NCBI GenBank assembly: GCA_963847515.1
Contig: CAWKAA010000002.1
Coordinates: 744,001 to 808,000 of the forward strand
DNA length: 64,000 nt
DNA from: QHXW01 sp963847515
GTDB lineage: Bacteria > Acidobacteriota > Terriglobia > Bryobacterales > Bryobacteraceae
Reading direction: 5' to 3'
The position numbers and the translations under genes were made by a program. Below, piece after piece: positions 17,807-26,457 of the stretch. Within the stretch, counting starts at the first letter, position 1, and each line of letters begins with the position of its first letter. The notes under the pieces are model-generated. The model was not told the origin of the DNA and did no database searches. It worked only from the letters and a program-made list of their open reading frames with translations.

Positions 17807-18199
17807 CTATGCGAGGGGTGGGCACAAAAATGGACACAGAGACGTGAGGTGACCCGAACCGTCCGTCTTACGAACTGGCCCGTGATCGGATTTGTACTTG
17901 CCCCTCTCACGCTTCAATGCATCGAGCCAGAAGAAGTGGGCTACTTCGCCGCCAAGCTCCCAGCGCTCGTCAGCATTCTGAATGAGTCTGGCTCTACCGA
18001 ATTTCGCCGCGGCTTCCTCGGCCAGAGAGATAAACTCCTCCTTGACCTGAGGGTTAAACCCGCTAAGGAGCCACTGCGCTCCCGTCTGATTCCAGACTCC
18101 GGAGGTCCAGGATGCCGTCAGGTGAGAACCAATCACGCCCGACAGCTGCAATGCCTGGAATTTGACTTCAAGGTCACGCCAGAATTCAGAATCAGTCAT
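17807..18199 (-). CDS. Hypothetical protein, probably 3'-truncated
   Basis: A 130-aa frame starting MTDSEFWRDLEVKFQAL. Residues 1 to about 105 look like a soluble globular protein with an amphipathic start and regular charge pattern (FISLAEEAAAKFGRARLIQNADERWELGGEVAHFFWLDALKRERG). The last ~25 residues (SLCPFLCPPLA) look out of frame, suggesting that the gene is cut or shifted there. I do not recognise the family. A longer plus-strand frame over the same DNA is its shadow. It lies among relics, so it may itself be decaying. Confidence 0.4.
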   Translation of the reverse strand: MTDSEFWRDLEVKFQALQLSGVIGSHLTASWTSGVWNQTGAQWLLSGFNPQVKEEFISLAEEAAAKFGRARLIQNADERWELGGEVAHFFWLDALKRERGKYKSDHGPVRKTDGSGHLTSLCPFLCPPLA

Positions 18200-18483
18200 C
18201 TCCCGCTGGGGCTTGTGCCGGCCCGCCGACAGCCAGGATTTGCTTTACTTGGCGGATCAAACCAACTTAGGCAGGCCGGGAAGACGAATCTTCTGCGCCG
18301 TTATGCCAGAAGCAAGAAGACAAGGGATGTTTTGCCGGACATTTTGCCGGACGACGCGGTACCCAAACCGACGGCAGAATACCCTCCAATAAGGCGGATT
18401 AACGGGCTCGATCCCTCGAAGGCACCAAGCGACGTACTCGCGGAGCCGCGACGACCGACCGAGGCTGATTGCCGCGCCCTCCT

Positions 18484-19230
18484 TCATGCCGCCGCCGATT
18501 CTGCCGACAAACACCTCTGCCTGCTCCAGCACCGTCTGCGTCGCCTTCTCCTGCTTGTTGGGCGGGTAGCCGTACTTTCGCAGAATGCGCTTGACCAGGA
18601 CGCGCAGTTAGGCCCGCACGTTTTTACGCAGGGTCCAGTCGATCGTGACGTTGATGCGGATTTTCTCGACCAATTCTCGGGCGATGGTGCGGAGGTCTCT
18701 TCGCCGAGTACCTTCACCGCGCTATCGTTCGTCTCCAGCGCATCGTAGAAGGCTAGCTCATCCTCGGAGAGCCCGAAGACTTCACCGCGGGCGCTCGACG
18801 CGCGCATCTCCTTGGCAAGCGCGATTAGCTCCTCGATCACCTGCGCCGCCTCGATGGCGCGGTTCTGGTAGCGGCGGACGGTCTGTTCCAGCATCTCGGC
18901 AAAGGAGCGTGCCTGCACGACATTCTTGCGCCGGCGCGCAACGAGTTCGCCCTTAAGCAGCTTTTGCAGGGGCTCGACTGCGAGGTTCTTCTGCGGCAGG
19001 CCACGCACTTCCGGCCAGGAATTGGTCGGAAAAGGATCGAGATGTCCGGCTTCGCCAGACCGGCCGCAACGAATATCTATCACGCCTTCGGGCGCGACTG
19101 CTCGGGAGATGATCTGCCGTACCGCATTGTCCAGTTCCTCTTCAGGCCGAGCGTCGCCTGGGGCGCGCTTGGCTAGCACGGATTGCACCGCTTGGAAGAA
19201 AGACACATCATCGCGGACACGGCTTCGACT
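18484..19230 (-). pseudogene. hsdR: Type I restriction enzyme HsdR, C-terminal relic
   Basis: The minus strand carries the HsdR C-terminal helical region in pieces: DDVSFFQAVQSVLAKRAPGDARPEEELDNAVRQIISRAVAPEGVIDI, then after a frame change PQKNLAVEPLQKLLKGE and RRRKNVVQARSFAEMLEQTVRRYQNRAIEAAQVIEELIALAKEMR, then GLSEDELAFYDALETNDSAVKVLGEE. After another shift the tail (VLEQAEVF) continues in a third frame toward 18480. At least two frameshifts and the loss of all helicase/nuclease domains make it a relic of a restriction-modification locus. No hsdM or hsdS remains. Confidence 0.75.
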
Positions 19231-19830
19231 GGTCCAGTGGACAACCGGCACCCCCCCGGGACCGACTCGGCCTCTTGCCGGCCCAGGGAGCACATCCTTT
19301 CGCCGGAAAACGGGAAGGACCGCTGCCTGGGCGCGGTGCGCGAGCTCTCGCTGGTGTTTGCGTTGTCGGTCCCGCACCCCGAGGCGTTGCGCAATTCGAG
19401 GTCGTGACGGGCGGGCGCATTCACCATGTCCACGGCAGCCGGCTCAAGACGTGGATCGAGAACCTGCGCTCGGAATGGAAAGGCCCCAAAGGGCTGCTGT
19501 TCTCACGCGGCTGATGATTCGAGACTAAAGCGCTTACGGTAAATTACACAGCGTGTACCAGGGAGCAAGACTGACCGAAGGTACGAAGGGAACCTTCTCG
19601 ATGGTGCCGGCGTTCTGATCGCAGGAGAGTGGTTGTATTGGCAAACCCGCCGGAACAAACTCGAAGGGCCGGTGGTTCTCTATTTGCGGGCCTGGACCGG
19701 TCGCCTCGCCAACTTGTGGAGGCCAGGGGCCGGGGCGGCGTAAAATGAAGTGGAACGCCCGTAGGGCGTTTGGTGACTCTCGGAGTTGGGGGGGCAAGAT
19801 TCCCCGCCGCAGCCCGCCACAGGAGATGAA
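19231..19830. other. Intergenic with relic traces
   Basis: No intact gene. A short plus-strand frame ending at 19514 (TWIENLRSEWKGPKGLLFSRG) may be the tail of a lost gene of unknown family. A hairpin AACGCCC-GTA-GGGCGTT lies near 19754-19770, upstream of the response-regulator relic. Confidence 0.35.
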
Positions 19831-20139
19831 TTGACGAAGGAAGCGTTGGCGTCTCCGGAAAGTTTTCGAATCCTGCTCATTGAGGACAACGCTGCTGACG
19901 CGGACCTGATGAGGTATGCACTGGACGCTGGGCACTTTCGCTACAAGCTGACCACGCTAAGGGATGGCAAGGAAGCCTTGGCCTTCATCCGGAGGGAAGG
20001 CGCATACGCGGACGCGATGCGGCAGCAGGAATTGATTGTGATGGATCTGCACTTGCCCAGGCACGATGGAATGGAGGTTCTGCAGGAGATTCGCCGGAGC
20101 GAGGAATTCGCCGATCTCCCGGTCGCCGTTTTGAGTACC
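19831..20139 (+). pseudogene. Response regulator (CheY/Rcp1-type), truncated
   Basis: From a TTG at 19831, which has AGGAG 7 nt upstream, the frame encodes a receiver domain: FRILLIEDNAADADLMRYAL (acidic pocket), LIVMDLHLPRHDGMEVLQEIRR (phospho-acceptor Asp in VMDLHLP) and LPVAVLST (switch Ser/Thr). It breaks immediately afterwards, so the last beta-strand with the conserved Lys is gone. The next sequence belongs to a different gene in another frame, indicating a deletion that joined two signalling genes. Confidence 0.7.
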
Positions 20140-22337
20140 CTGGTGACGTCCATCTCAAGGTCGTCCCGATCAATGGAACCGGCGGCGGAACGGGCCGCGC
20201 CGATGTGCTTCACTTCATGGTTTTGTTCGAGGGCGCCCAGCCTGCGGCCCCGCCAGTCCGCGCACAGGATGAGGCGAAACGCCCCGAGGCCGCCGCCAAG
20301 GGACCGGCTGGGGCGAAAACCGCCGGCCCGCGCGGCGCGCGGGAGAATGCCCGCCTGAAACAGGAGCTGGGGGCGACAAGAGAATACCTTCAAGCGATTA
20401 TCGAGGAACAGGAAGCGTCCTCGGAGGAACTCAAATCCGCCAACGAAGAGGCCCAGGCGAGCAACGAGGAACTGGAAACCGCCAAGGAGGAGCTGCAGTC
20501 CGCCAACGAAGAACTGAATACGGTGAATGACGAGCTGAAGACCCGCAACGTCGCCCTGACCGAAGTGAACAACGATCTGACGAACGTGCTGACCGGCATC
20601 AATGTCCCGCTGGTCATGGTCGGCAGAGACCTGAACATCAGGCGTTTCACGCCCTCGATGGAACCGATGCTGAACCTGATCGATTCCGACATCGGCCGGT
20701 CGATCTCGGACCTGAAGCCCAACATCGACCTGCCCGACCTGCCGGAACTGCTGCGCAGCGTCGTCAGCGGCGGAAGGCCCGCCGTGCGGGAGATTGAAGG
20801 TCCGAAAGGACGCTGGTATTCCCTCCAGGTCTTGCCTTACCGGGCGCCGGACAACAAGGTCGACGGCGCCCTGCTGGTGCTGCTCGATATCGATGCGATC
20901 AAGCGTTGCCGCGACTTTGCCGAAGCCATCGTTGAAACCGTCCGCAGCCGCTGCTGGTCCTGACCAGCGACTTGAGAATTCAGAGCGCGAATCTGGCGTT
21001 CTACGAGGCTTTCAAGGTTCGAAAAGAGGAGACCGAGAATCGTCTCATTTATGACCTCGGCAACGGCCAGTGGAACATCCCGAAGTTGAGGCAGGCGCTG
21101 GAGAATGTTCTGCCGAAGGCCGGCGGGTTCAAGGATTTCGAAGTTACCCATGAATTTGAAAGCATCGGGCGCAGGACAATGCTGCTCAGCGCGCGTGAAA
21201 TCGAGCAGCCGCTGCCCTACGGGCGAACGATCCTTCTGGCGATCGAGGATGTCACGGAACGAAGCGACGGGCCCAGGAAGCGCAGGCAGCGCCTGGCGTC
21301 GATTGTCGAGTCGTCGGACGACGCCATCATCAGCAAAGACCTGAAGGGCATCATCCGGAGCTGGAATCGCGGCGCCGAGCGGATTTTTGGCTACACGGCC
21401 GGGGAAGCCGTGGGCCAGCCACATCTCCCTGCTCACGCCTCCCGACCGCAAGGACGAGATCCCGGATATCCTCGACCGCATTTCGCGCGGCGAGAGCATT
21501 GATCATTACCAGACCAGGCGGCGGGCGAAGGACGGCAGGATTTTACACGTCTCCTTGACCGTCTCGCCGCTTCGGGATGCTGCTGGCAGCATCATTGGCG
21601 CTTCAAAAATTGCCCGCGATATCACCGAGGAGAAGCGGGACGAAGAGCGGATGAGACAACTGAACGACGACCTCAAGCATTTCGCCTACGCCGCCTCGCA
21701 TGATCTGCAGGAGCCGCTCCGCATGGTGACAAGCTATACCCAGCTCCTCGCCAGGGAATACAAAAGCAAGCTCGGCAAGGATGCGGATCAGTTCATCGCC
21801 TACGCGGTTGAAGGCGCGCAGCGGATGGAAGACCTGCTCAAAGGCATGCGGGAATACTGGCAAGCCAGCGAACGCGGGGAGGAGCATCATGCCGCCATTG
21901 ACTGCAACGAGGTTCTGAAGAAGGCCTTGCTTAATCTGCAGAAAACCATTACGGACAGCGGTGCTGTCGTGACGCATAAGCCGCTGCCCACCATACGTGC
22001 GGAGGAAGTGGCGCTGGTGCAGGTCTTCCAGAACCTGATCGGAAACGCGATCAAGTACCGGAGCAAGAAGCCGCCGCAGGTCCACGTCTCCGCCGTGAAG
22101 AACGGCAAGGAAGAATGGGTGTTTTCCGTCAAGGACAATGGCATCGGCATCGACCCGCAGTATGCCGAGAAAATCTTTGGCATGTTTAACCGCCTGAATG
22201 GAAGGAAGTACGCCGGCAGCGGCATCGGACTGGCGATCTGCCGGAAGGTGGTGGAGCGCCTCGGGGGGCGCATTTGGGTGGAGTCGGAAAAAGGGCGCGG
22301 CGCCGACTTCAAATTCACAATCCCGCCCAAGGACTGA
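20140..22337 (+). pseudogene. CheB/CheR-type PAS histidine kinase, truncated and frameshifted
   Basis: Three overlapping frames make up the back half of a CheB-CheR-PAS-histidine-kinase hybrid. They contain the long coiled coil (EEQEASSEELKSANEEAQASNEELETAKEELQ), PAS domains (LVMVGRDLNIRRFTPSM, IVESSDDAIISKDLKGIIRSWNRGAERIFGYTAGEAVGQ), a HisKA-like helix with the phospho-His (HFAYAASHDLQEPLRMV) and an HATPase domain (N-box NLIGNAIKYRS, DNGIGIDPQYAEKIF, GSGIGLAICRKVVERLGG). Single-base changes near 20945 (one G missing) and 21417 (one extra C) break it, and the CheB and CheR enzyme domains are absent. If the frameshifts were sequencing errors, a PAS-kinase could still be made. It pairs with the response regulator at 22342. 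Confidence 0.7.
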
Positions 22338-22341
22338 ATCG

Positions 22342-22764
22342 ATGGGTGAAACCGTGAAAACCGCCAGCATCGTGCTCGTGGAAGACAATCCCGCCGATGT
22401 TCTTCTGATCAAGAAGGCTCTCCAGGAAAAGGGCATAAAATGCGCGTTGACGTGCTTTGAGGACGGTGAGAAAGCGCTGAAAAATCTGTCGCAAGCGGGA
22501 CGCCTGTCGCCTGATCTCATTCTGCTCGACCTGAACCTGCCTGGAATCGACGGCGTTGACGTGCTGAGGAAGATTTGCACGATACCGAGGCTTTTAAAGG
22601 TTCCTGTCGTTATTCTCACATCATCGGAATCACCCTCGGACATGCAGCGCACGCAAAGGATAGGAGCTGCGCGCTACATCCGCAAGCCTTCCGGGCTGGA
22701 AGATTTCTTCAGAGAGGTGGGGTGCGCCGTCGAAGAGATGCTGCTTGCTGGCGGAAGCGGCTAA
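22342..22764 (+). CDS. Response regulator, Rcp1-like single domain
   Basis: A 140-aa stand-alone receiver domain. The acidic pair is in SIVLVEDNPADVLLIKKAL, the phospho-Asp in LILLDLNLPGIDGVDVLRKI, the Thr/Ser switch in VVILTSS and the conserved Lys in ARYIRKPSGLEDFF. There is no output domain, so it would signal by protein contact, as Rcp1-type partners of phytochrome-like kinases do. It starts 4 nt after the kinase stop and was probably its partner. The gene itself is intact although its kinase is broken. Confidence 0.85.
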   Translation: MGETVKTASIVLVEDNPADVLLIKKALQEKGIKCALTCFEDGEKALKNLSQAGRLSPDLILLDLNLPGIDGVDVLRKICTIPRLLKVPVVILTSSESPSDMQRTQRIGAARYIRKPSGLEDFFREVGCAVEEMLLAGGSG

Positions 22765-22837
22765 CGGTTCGGTGCAGACCCCGAAAAGGAAGGAGCGATT
22801 TCCTGCCGTAAACACACAGGATGGGATGTGGTCGTTA

Positions 22838-23312
22838 TCAGAGCCTCTGCAGGAGCCTCGAAGCGCTAAGGCGCCTGCGGGCCGCCATTCCGTCGGCGCC
22901 AATGATCGGCGAATAGGCGGATGCCTCGCCCCGCGCCTTGCGGATGAGCGTCTCGAACGGCGCAAGTTCGGAAATCGCATCATTATAGATATCCTCGATT
23001 TCGCGGGATTCAATGCCGTGACCGGCTGTCCTTCTTCGTACAGCAATTTGTCGGCGATGCCTTCGAGGATGTCGAAGGCACGCGCAGGCATAGCCGAACT
23101 TCGGACGTCAAGAACTCAAGGAACCGCAAATCCACATGTACCTTCCCAAAAGGAAACTGGCATTCGCTAACGTTGTCGTCGCCAACCACGAGAATCGGGG
23201 ATTCCTCGGAGCTGGAACCCGTCGTAGCCTCTCCAGTTCTTATGAGGAACTTCAAGCACGCCGGCCAAAAGTGGCATGCCTCGATGCTTTGCCTGAGGCG
23301 CTTCAGGTTCAT
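22838..23312 (-). pseudogene. Unrecognised gene with two frameshifts
   Basis: Joining three minus-strand frames gives a continuous natural-looking protein of about 155 aa. It starts MNLKRLRQSIEACHFWPACL, continues VHVDLRFLEFLTSEVR, then ARAFDILEGIADKLLYEEGQPVTALNPAKSR, then EIEDIYNDAISELAPFETLIRKARGEASAYSPIIGADGMAARR, and ends SRLLQRL before a stop at 22838. The frame changes fall near 23095 and 23000. I do not recognise the family; it is soluble and helical. It is either a decayed gene or two sequencing errors. Confidence 0.45.
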
Positions 23313-23390
23313 TCTGTCGGCGGTTAAGAAGGGGGGAACGGAAGAACACGCGAACGAGGGCGTTTTGAGGGTAAGCTCGCCCCGGTTGGC

Positions 23391-23566
23391 CTAAACGGCC
23401 AGCTTCAGTTTGATTCCGTCATTTGGTGCATTCACCAAATCTTGCTTCGTGCCGAGGTATCGCTCGGTGGTCTGGACGGATGCGTGGCCCAGGAGCAGCT
23501 GGATCTGCTCAAGTTCTCCGCCCGCGGCGCGGCACAACTTCGCGCAGGACCGGCGATTATGCCGCA
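23391..23566 (-). pseudogene. Tyrosine recombinase C-terminal fragment A
   Basis: The minus-strand frame ends SCAKLCRAAGGELEQIQLLLGHASVQTTERYLGTKQDLVNAPNDGIKLKLAV, which is the C-terminal part of a phage/ICE-type integrase with the LLGH motif and the TTERYLG segment holding the catalytic Tyr. All upstream catalytic residues are missing. It begins at the centre of a palindrome and is mirrored by fragment B. Confidence 0.75.
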
Positions 23567-23582
23567 TGCGGCATAGTCGCCG
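23551..23582. repeat. Palindrome at the inverted integrase junction
   Basis: A 32-bp palindrome with one mismatch (arms CGGCGATTATGCCGCA and TGCGGCATAGTCGCCG) forms the centre of a longer imperfect inverted repeat made by the two integrase tails. Such head-to-head joints arise from inverted duplication or template switching. Confidence 0.75.
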
Positions 23583-23742
23583 GACGTGCGCGCGCTTATG
23601 TCGGGCGGCTGGAGGTGAACTGGAGCAGATTCAGTTTCTCCTCGGCCATGTGTCGGTCCAAACGACTGAGCGCTACCTCGGCTGCACGCACCGTATCGCG
23701 GCAGCCGTAAATGACAAGATCGGAATCGAGCCGGCATCGTGA
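23567..23742 (+). pseudogene. Tyrosine recombinase C-terminal fragment B
   Basis: Encodes RRTCARLCRAAGGELEQIQFLLGHVSVQTTERYLGCTHRIAAAVNDKIGIEPAS. This is the same integrase end as fragment A but a diverged paralogue, reading in the opposite direction. The two tails face outward from a shared palindromic junction, so neither encodes an enzyme. Confidence 0.75.
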
Positions 23743-23871
23743 GCTAATCGGACCTTTGGCCGAGTCGCCGACGATCCGCTCGAAGGCTGGGGCAGGCACT
23801 TCGAACGATAGCGCGTTTTCCGTCAAGTGACGGAACAGTGTTGCGAAGCCGACTCTTGGTTACCCGCCGAT

Positions 23872-24240
23872 TCAGATTGCCGAGAAGCCGCCGTCGACAG
23901 ACAACTCCACCCCATTCACGAAGCTCGCTTCGTCTGAAGCAAGAAACAGCGCGACCGTCGCAAATTTCCTCAGGACGACCCATCTTTCCCCGCGGGATCA
24001 GGGATTTCGAACATCTCCCTCGTCTCCTTGTCGAGTCGCTGGGAATCCAGTGTGTCGACCTGCCCCCGGGCTGAGCACGTTCACCCGGATATTCCTGCCC
24101 TTCAGTTCGTTGAGCCACGTTCGTGCGAATGAGCGCTAGGATCTGAGAGCGCTTGGGAAGGCGCGGTTTTTGAGATCCCCGTATCGACGAACACTGACTC
24201 GTCAGGCGAAGTAGGTCATGCGTTGATTTCGGTGGGGTCT
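23872..24240 (-). pseudogene. Short-chain dehydrogenase C-terminal relic
   Basis: Pieces in several minus-strand frames spell the end of a classical SDR: an ELKGRNIRVNVLSPG-like segment, a GRPEEI segment, and ATVALFLASDEASFVNGVELSVDGGFSAI before a stop at 23872. At least two frameshifts occur and the cofactor-binding and catalytic parts are missing. It is a diverged relative of the two intact SDR genes at 24946 and 26458. Confidence 0.6.
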
Positions 24241-24301
24241 TCGACCGCCAAATGAAGATCGCGGTGCGCCTGCTGGATGCGGTCCACTTCCGATGCCTGA
24301 A

Positions 24302-24348
24302 CGCGCGCGGCACGCTGTTTACGGTTCAGAAGGCGTTGCCGCTGTTCA
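24302..24348 (+). pseudogene. Inverted SDR fragment
   Basis: The plus strand here reads ARGTLFTVQKALPLF, matching the helix after the NAG motif of the neighbouring SDR enzymes (VKGLFFTVQKALPLF at 24946-25713). It is only about 15 codons and opposite in direction to the SDR relic beside it, showing a small inversion. Confidence 0.5.
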
Positions 24349-24399
24349 ACGTATTCGTAGACATTACGAATCGTCTCGTATGGTATCGGTGTCGATGGG

Positions 24400-24816
24400 T
24401 CAGGACCTGGGGCCCGCGGCCATCTCGGAGGCCCGCGCCAGTGCTTGCGTGTCGACATACTCCCGGACGTTCGCCAATTTGCCATTTCGAACGGTAATGG
24501 CGAAGACCCAATGGTCCTCGAACGTCTTATTCGTTGCTTTGATTCTCCCCGTAGCGAAGCCGACGACCAAAACCCGGTCTCCCTGCGCTATGAACTCGGG
24601 GGGCTCTGGGTACGAAGTTTCCACCGTCTCGTTAGCCTTCTGAAGCAAATCCGCCAATCCCGCGTGCCCGCGGTGCGTGCCGGCCAGCGGCCAGTCCTCG
24701 CCCGGAATGATCCACTCAATATCTTCGGCAGACAACGCCAGCAAACCTTGCTTATCGCGGCGGCCGAGTGCCGCAAGAAAATTCTTCACAACCTCGACAT
24801 TCTTTTCGATGCTCAT
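24400..24816 (-). CDS. SnoaL/NTF2-like protein
   Basis: A 138-aa cone-fold protein of the SnoaL-like polyketide-cyclase/NTF2 superfamily. The N-terminal helix is MSIEKNVEVVKNFLAALGRRDKQGLLALSAEDIEWIIPG, followed by WPLAGTHRGHAGLADLLQKA and the sheet strands RVLVVGFATGRIKATNKTFEDHWVFAITVRNGKLANVREYVDT. Such proteins bind small hydrophobic ligands and act as isomerases, hydrolases or carriers; the substrate cannot be told. AAAGGAG lies 9 nt before the ATG. It is the last intact member of the minus-strand SDR cluster. Confidence 0.8.
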   Translation of the reverse strand: MSIEKNVEVVKNFLAALGRRDKQGLLALSAEDIEWIIPGEDWPLAGTHRGHAGLADLLQKANETVETSYPEPPEFIAQGDRVLVVGFATGRIKATNKTFEDHWVFAITVRNGKLANVREYVDTQALARASEMAAGPRS

Positions 24817-24945
24817 CGAAATCTCTCCTTTTCCCTTACATCAAGCGTGTCCGATCTAATCAGACGTCTCGGAACCATCCTTCTCGGGCCAAATCACACG
24901 GTCGACGATCGATTACTGCTCTTTCGAGAAGCGACCGCGCCGGGG

Positions 24946-25713
24946 TCAGACCTGCGCCATGCCTCCATCGACGGCGAGATCCACACCGGTGATGTAAGAA
25001 CTTTCATCGGAAGCAAGGAACACGACTGCTGCCGCGATTTCCTCGGGCATGCCTCTGCGACCCATTGGGATCTGCGTGGTGAACTGTGCGGCCGCTTGCT
25101 CGGCCTGTTCAGCGGTAAGGCCCGTCGTCGTCGCTAAGGCCGGGGTATCGATTGCTCCGGGGCTCATGCAATTCACGCGGATCTTGCGGTCTTTCAATTC
25201 CAGAGTCCAGCCGCGCGCGAAGTTGCGCACAGCCGCCTTACTCGCGGCGTAGGCGCTAAACCCTGGGAGCCCCAACACGTTCGAGACTGAAGAGGTCAGG
25301 ATGATCGAGCCGCCATCTTTGAAGAGGGGAAGGGCCTTCTGCACCGTAAAGAACAGCCCCTTCACGTTCACGTCGAAGGTCTGGTCAAAATGGGCCTCAG
25401 TAGCTACCGCGAGCGGTGCGATTGTCCCCGCGCCCGCGTTCGCGAAGAGAACGTCGATGTGACCATGTTTCTCTTTCACCGCGACATAGAGCCGGTCCAG
25501 ATCTTCCAGGCGCGATACGTCGCCCGCGACCGTCGTGACATTTCTCCCGATAAAGGCTGCGGCCTCCTTGAGCTCTTTCTCTCGTCGGCCAGTGATTACG
25601 ACGTGCGCGCCTTCTTCAACGAAGCGCTTGGCGGTGGCCAAGCCAATCCCGCTGCTTCCGCCTGTGATAACCGCAATTTTCCCCGCCAATTTTTGTCCAT
25701 GGTTATTGCTCAT
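24946..25713 (-). CDS. SDR-family oxidoreductase (first copy)
   Basis: A 255-aa classical short-chain dehydrogenase using NAD(P)(H). The cofactor motif is TGGSSGIG; NAGAG stabilises the core; the catalytic set is Ser in ILTSSVSNV, Tyr-Lys in YAASK and Asn after FDVNVKG. The C-terminal substrate lid ends in DLAVDGGMAQV. I chose the ATG at 25713 (MSNNHGQKL) because AGGAGG lies 7 nt upstream; the longer frame begins with a Lys-rich stretch from an AT-rich leader. It resembles the SDR at 26458 closely (TFDVNVKGLFFTVQKALPL), so the pair are paralogues. The substrate is unknown. The cluster is divergent from an AraC regulator. Confidence 0.88.
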   Translation of the reverse strand: MSNNHGQKLAGKIAVITGGSSGIGLATAKRFVEEGAHVVITGRREKELKEAAAFIGRNVTTVAGDVSRLEDLDRLYVAVKEKHGHIDVLFANAGAGTIAPLAVATEAHFDQTFDVNVKGLFFTVQKALPLFKDGGSIILTSSVSNVLGLPGFSAYAASKAAVRNFARGWTLELKDRKIRVNCMSPGAIDTPALATTTGLTAEQAEQAAAQFTTQIPMGRRGMPEEIAAAVVFLASDESSYITGVDLAVDGGMAQV

Positions 25714-25782
25714 ATGTTTCCTCCTTTTTGTTTTTCGTTTTTTTTTTGTTGAATTTACGGCCAAAGCTTACATAATCATCGA

Positions 25783-26386
25783 TTACTGCTCCTTCTTAAA
25801 CAAATCCTGGAAGATGAGCTGACCCCACGTTCGGCCGCGTGCGTGCACTAGCGCGCCACCCTCGTTGAGCTTTCCCAGCTTGACGGGTGCGAACCCAAGT
25901 TGTTTGGCCAAATCCGCCACGGGAGCGATCGCGTCCTCGTCGTCGCTCGACAGAAAGACGACCCGGTGGCCGCCCTCGACGATCGGGTCGGTAGCCAGTG
26001 TGGCCGCAACCAGGTGATTAAAACCTTTCACGAACTTGGCGCCGGTGAACGACTTCGCAACGAAGGCGGAGGACAGGAGACCGTCCAGCGCTTCAGGGGG
26101 AACTCCGAACGCGTTCGTCGCGTCGATGACTGTCTTGCCTTCCCAGCTCGACAGGGCCTTCGCAATCCTCGCGATGTTCCCCGAACGGAACCGCCAAGAT
26201 GATTGTGTCAGCCTCGAGTGCATCCCGCAGCGACTTGGCGACGACCGTGGGTCCAATCGCCCGAGCCTGCGGCGCCAACGCCTCGGGCGGCCGGCGACTC
26301 GCGACGGTCACGTCGATGTTTTTACGGGCGAAGGCGTGGGCGAGTGCCTGGCCTATCTTGCCGAATCCTACAATTGCGTAGCTCAT
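25783..26386 (-). pseudogene. NADPH-dependent F420 reductase-like protein, frameshifted
   Basis: Two minus-strand frames together encode a ~200-aa Rossmann protein. The first has SYAIVGFGKIGQALAHAFARKNIDVTVASRR with the GxGxxG cofactor loop, then DTIILAVPF. After a shift near 26183 the second gives GKTVIDATNAFG, VKGFNHLVAATLA and GGHRVVFLSSDDEDA. This is the F420:NADP oxidoreductase/NAD-binding reductase pattern. AAAGGAG lies 6 nt before the ATG at 26386. One missing or extra base accounts for the break, so it could be recent decay or a sequence error. It sits between the two SDR genes in the same orientation. Confidence 0.7.
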
Positions 26387-26457
26387 ATGTTCTCCTTTGG
26401 TTTACCGAACCCTACGGCGCTCCGAATAATCGAATGGAGCGCCGTTGGGTGAGTGGG

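Noticed and set aside
17849..18748. A 299-codon plus-strand frame
   Set aside because: It lies opposite the better-looking 130-aa minus-strand gene and the hsdR relic, has no recognisable domain and no ribosome site.
23391..23742. Integrase for the phage-like cluster
   Set aside because: The fragments lack catalytic Arg/His/Arg residues, lie 23 kb away and are separated by unrelated host and IS genes.
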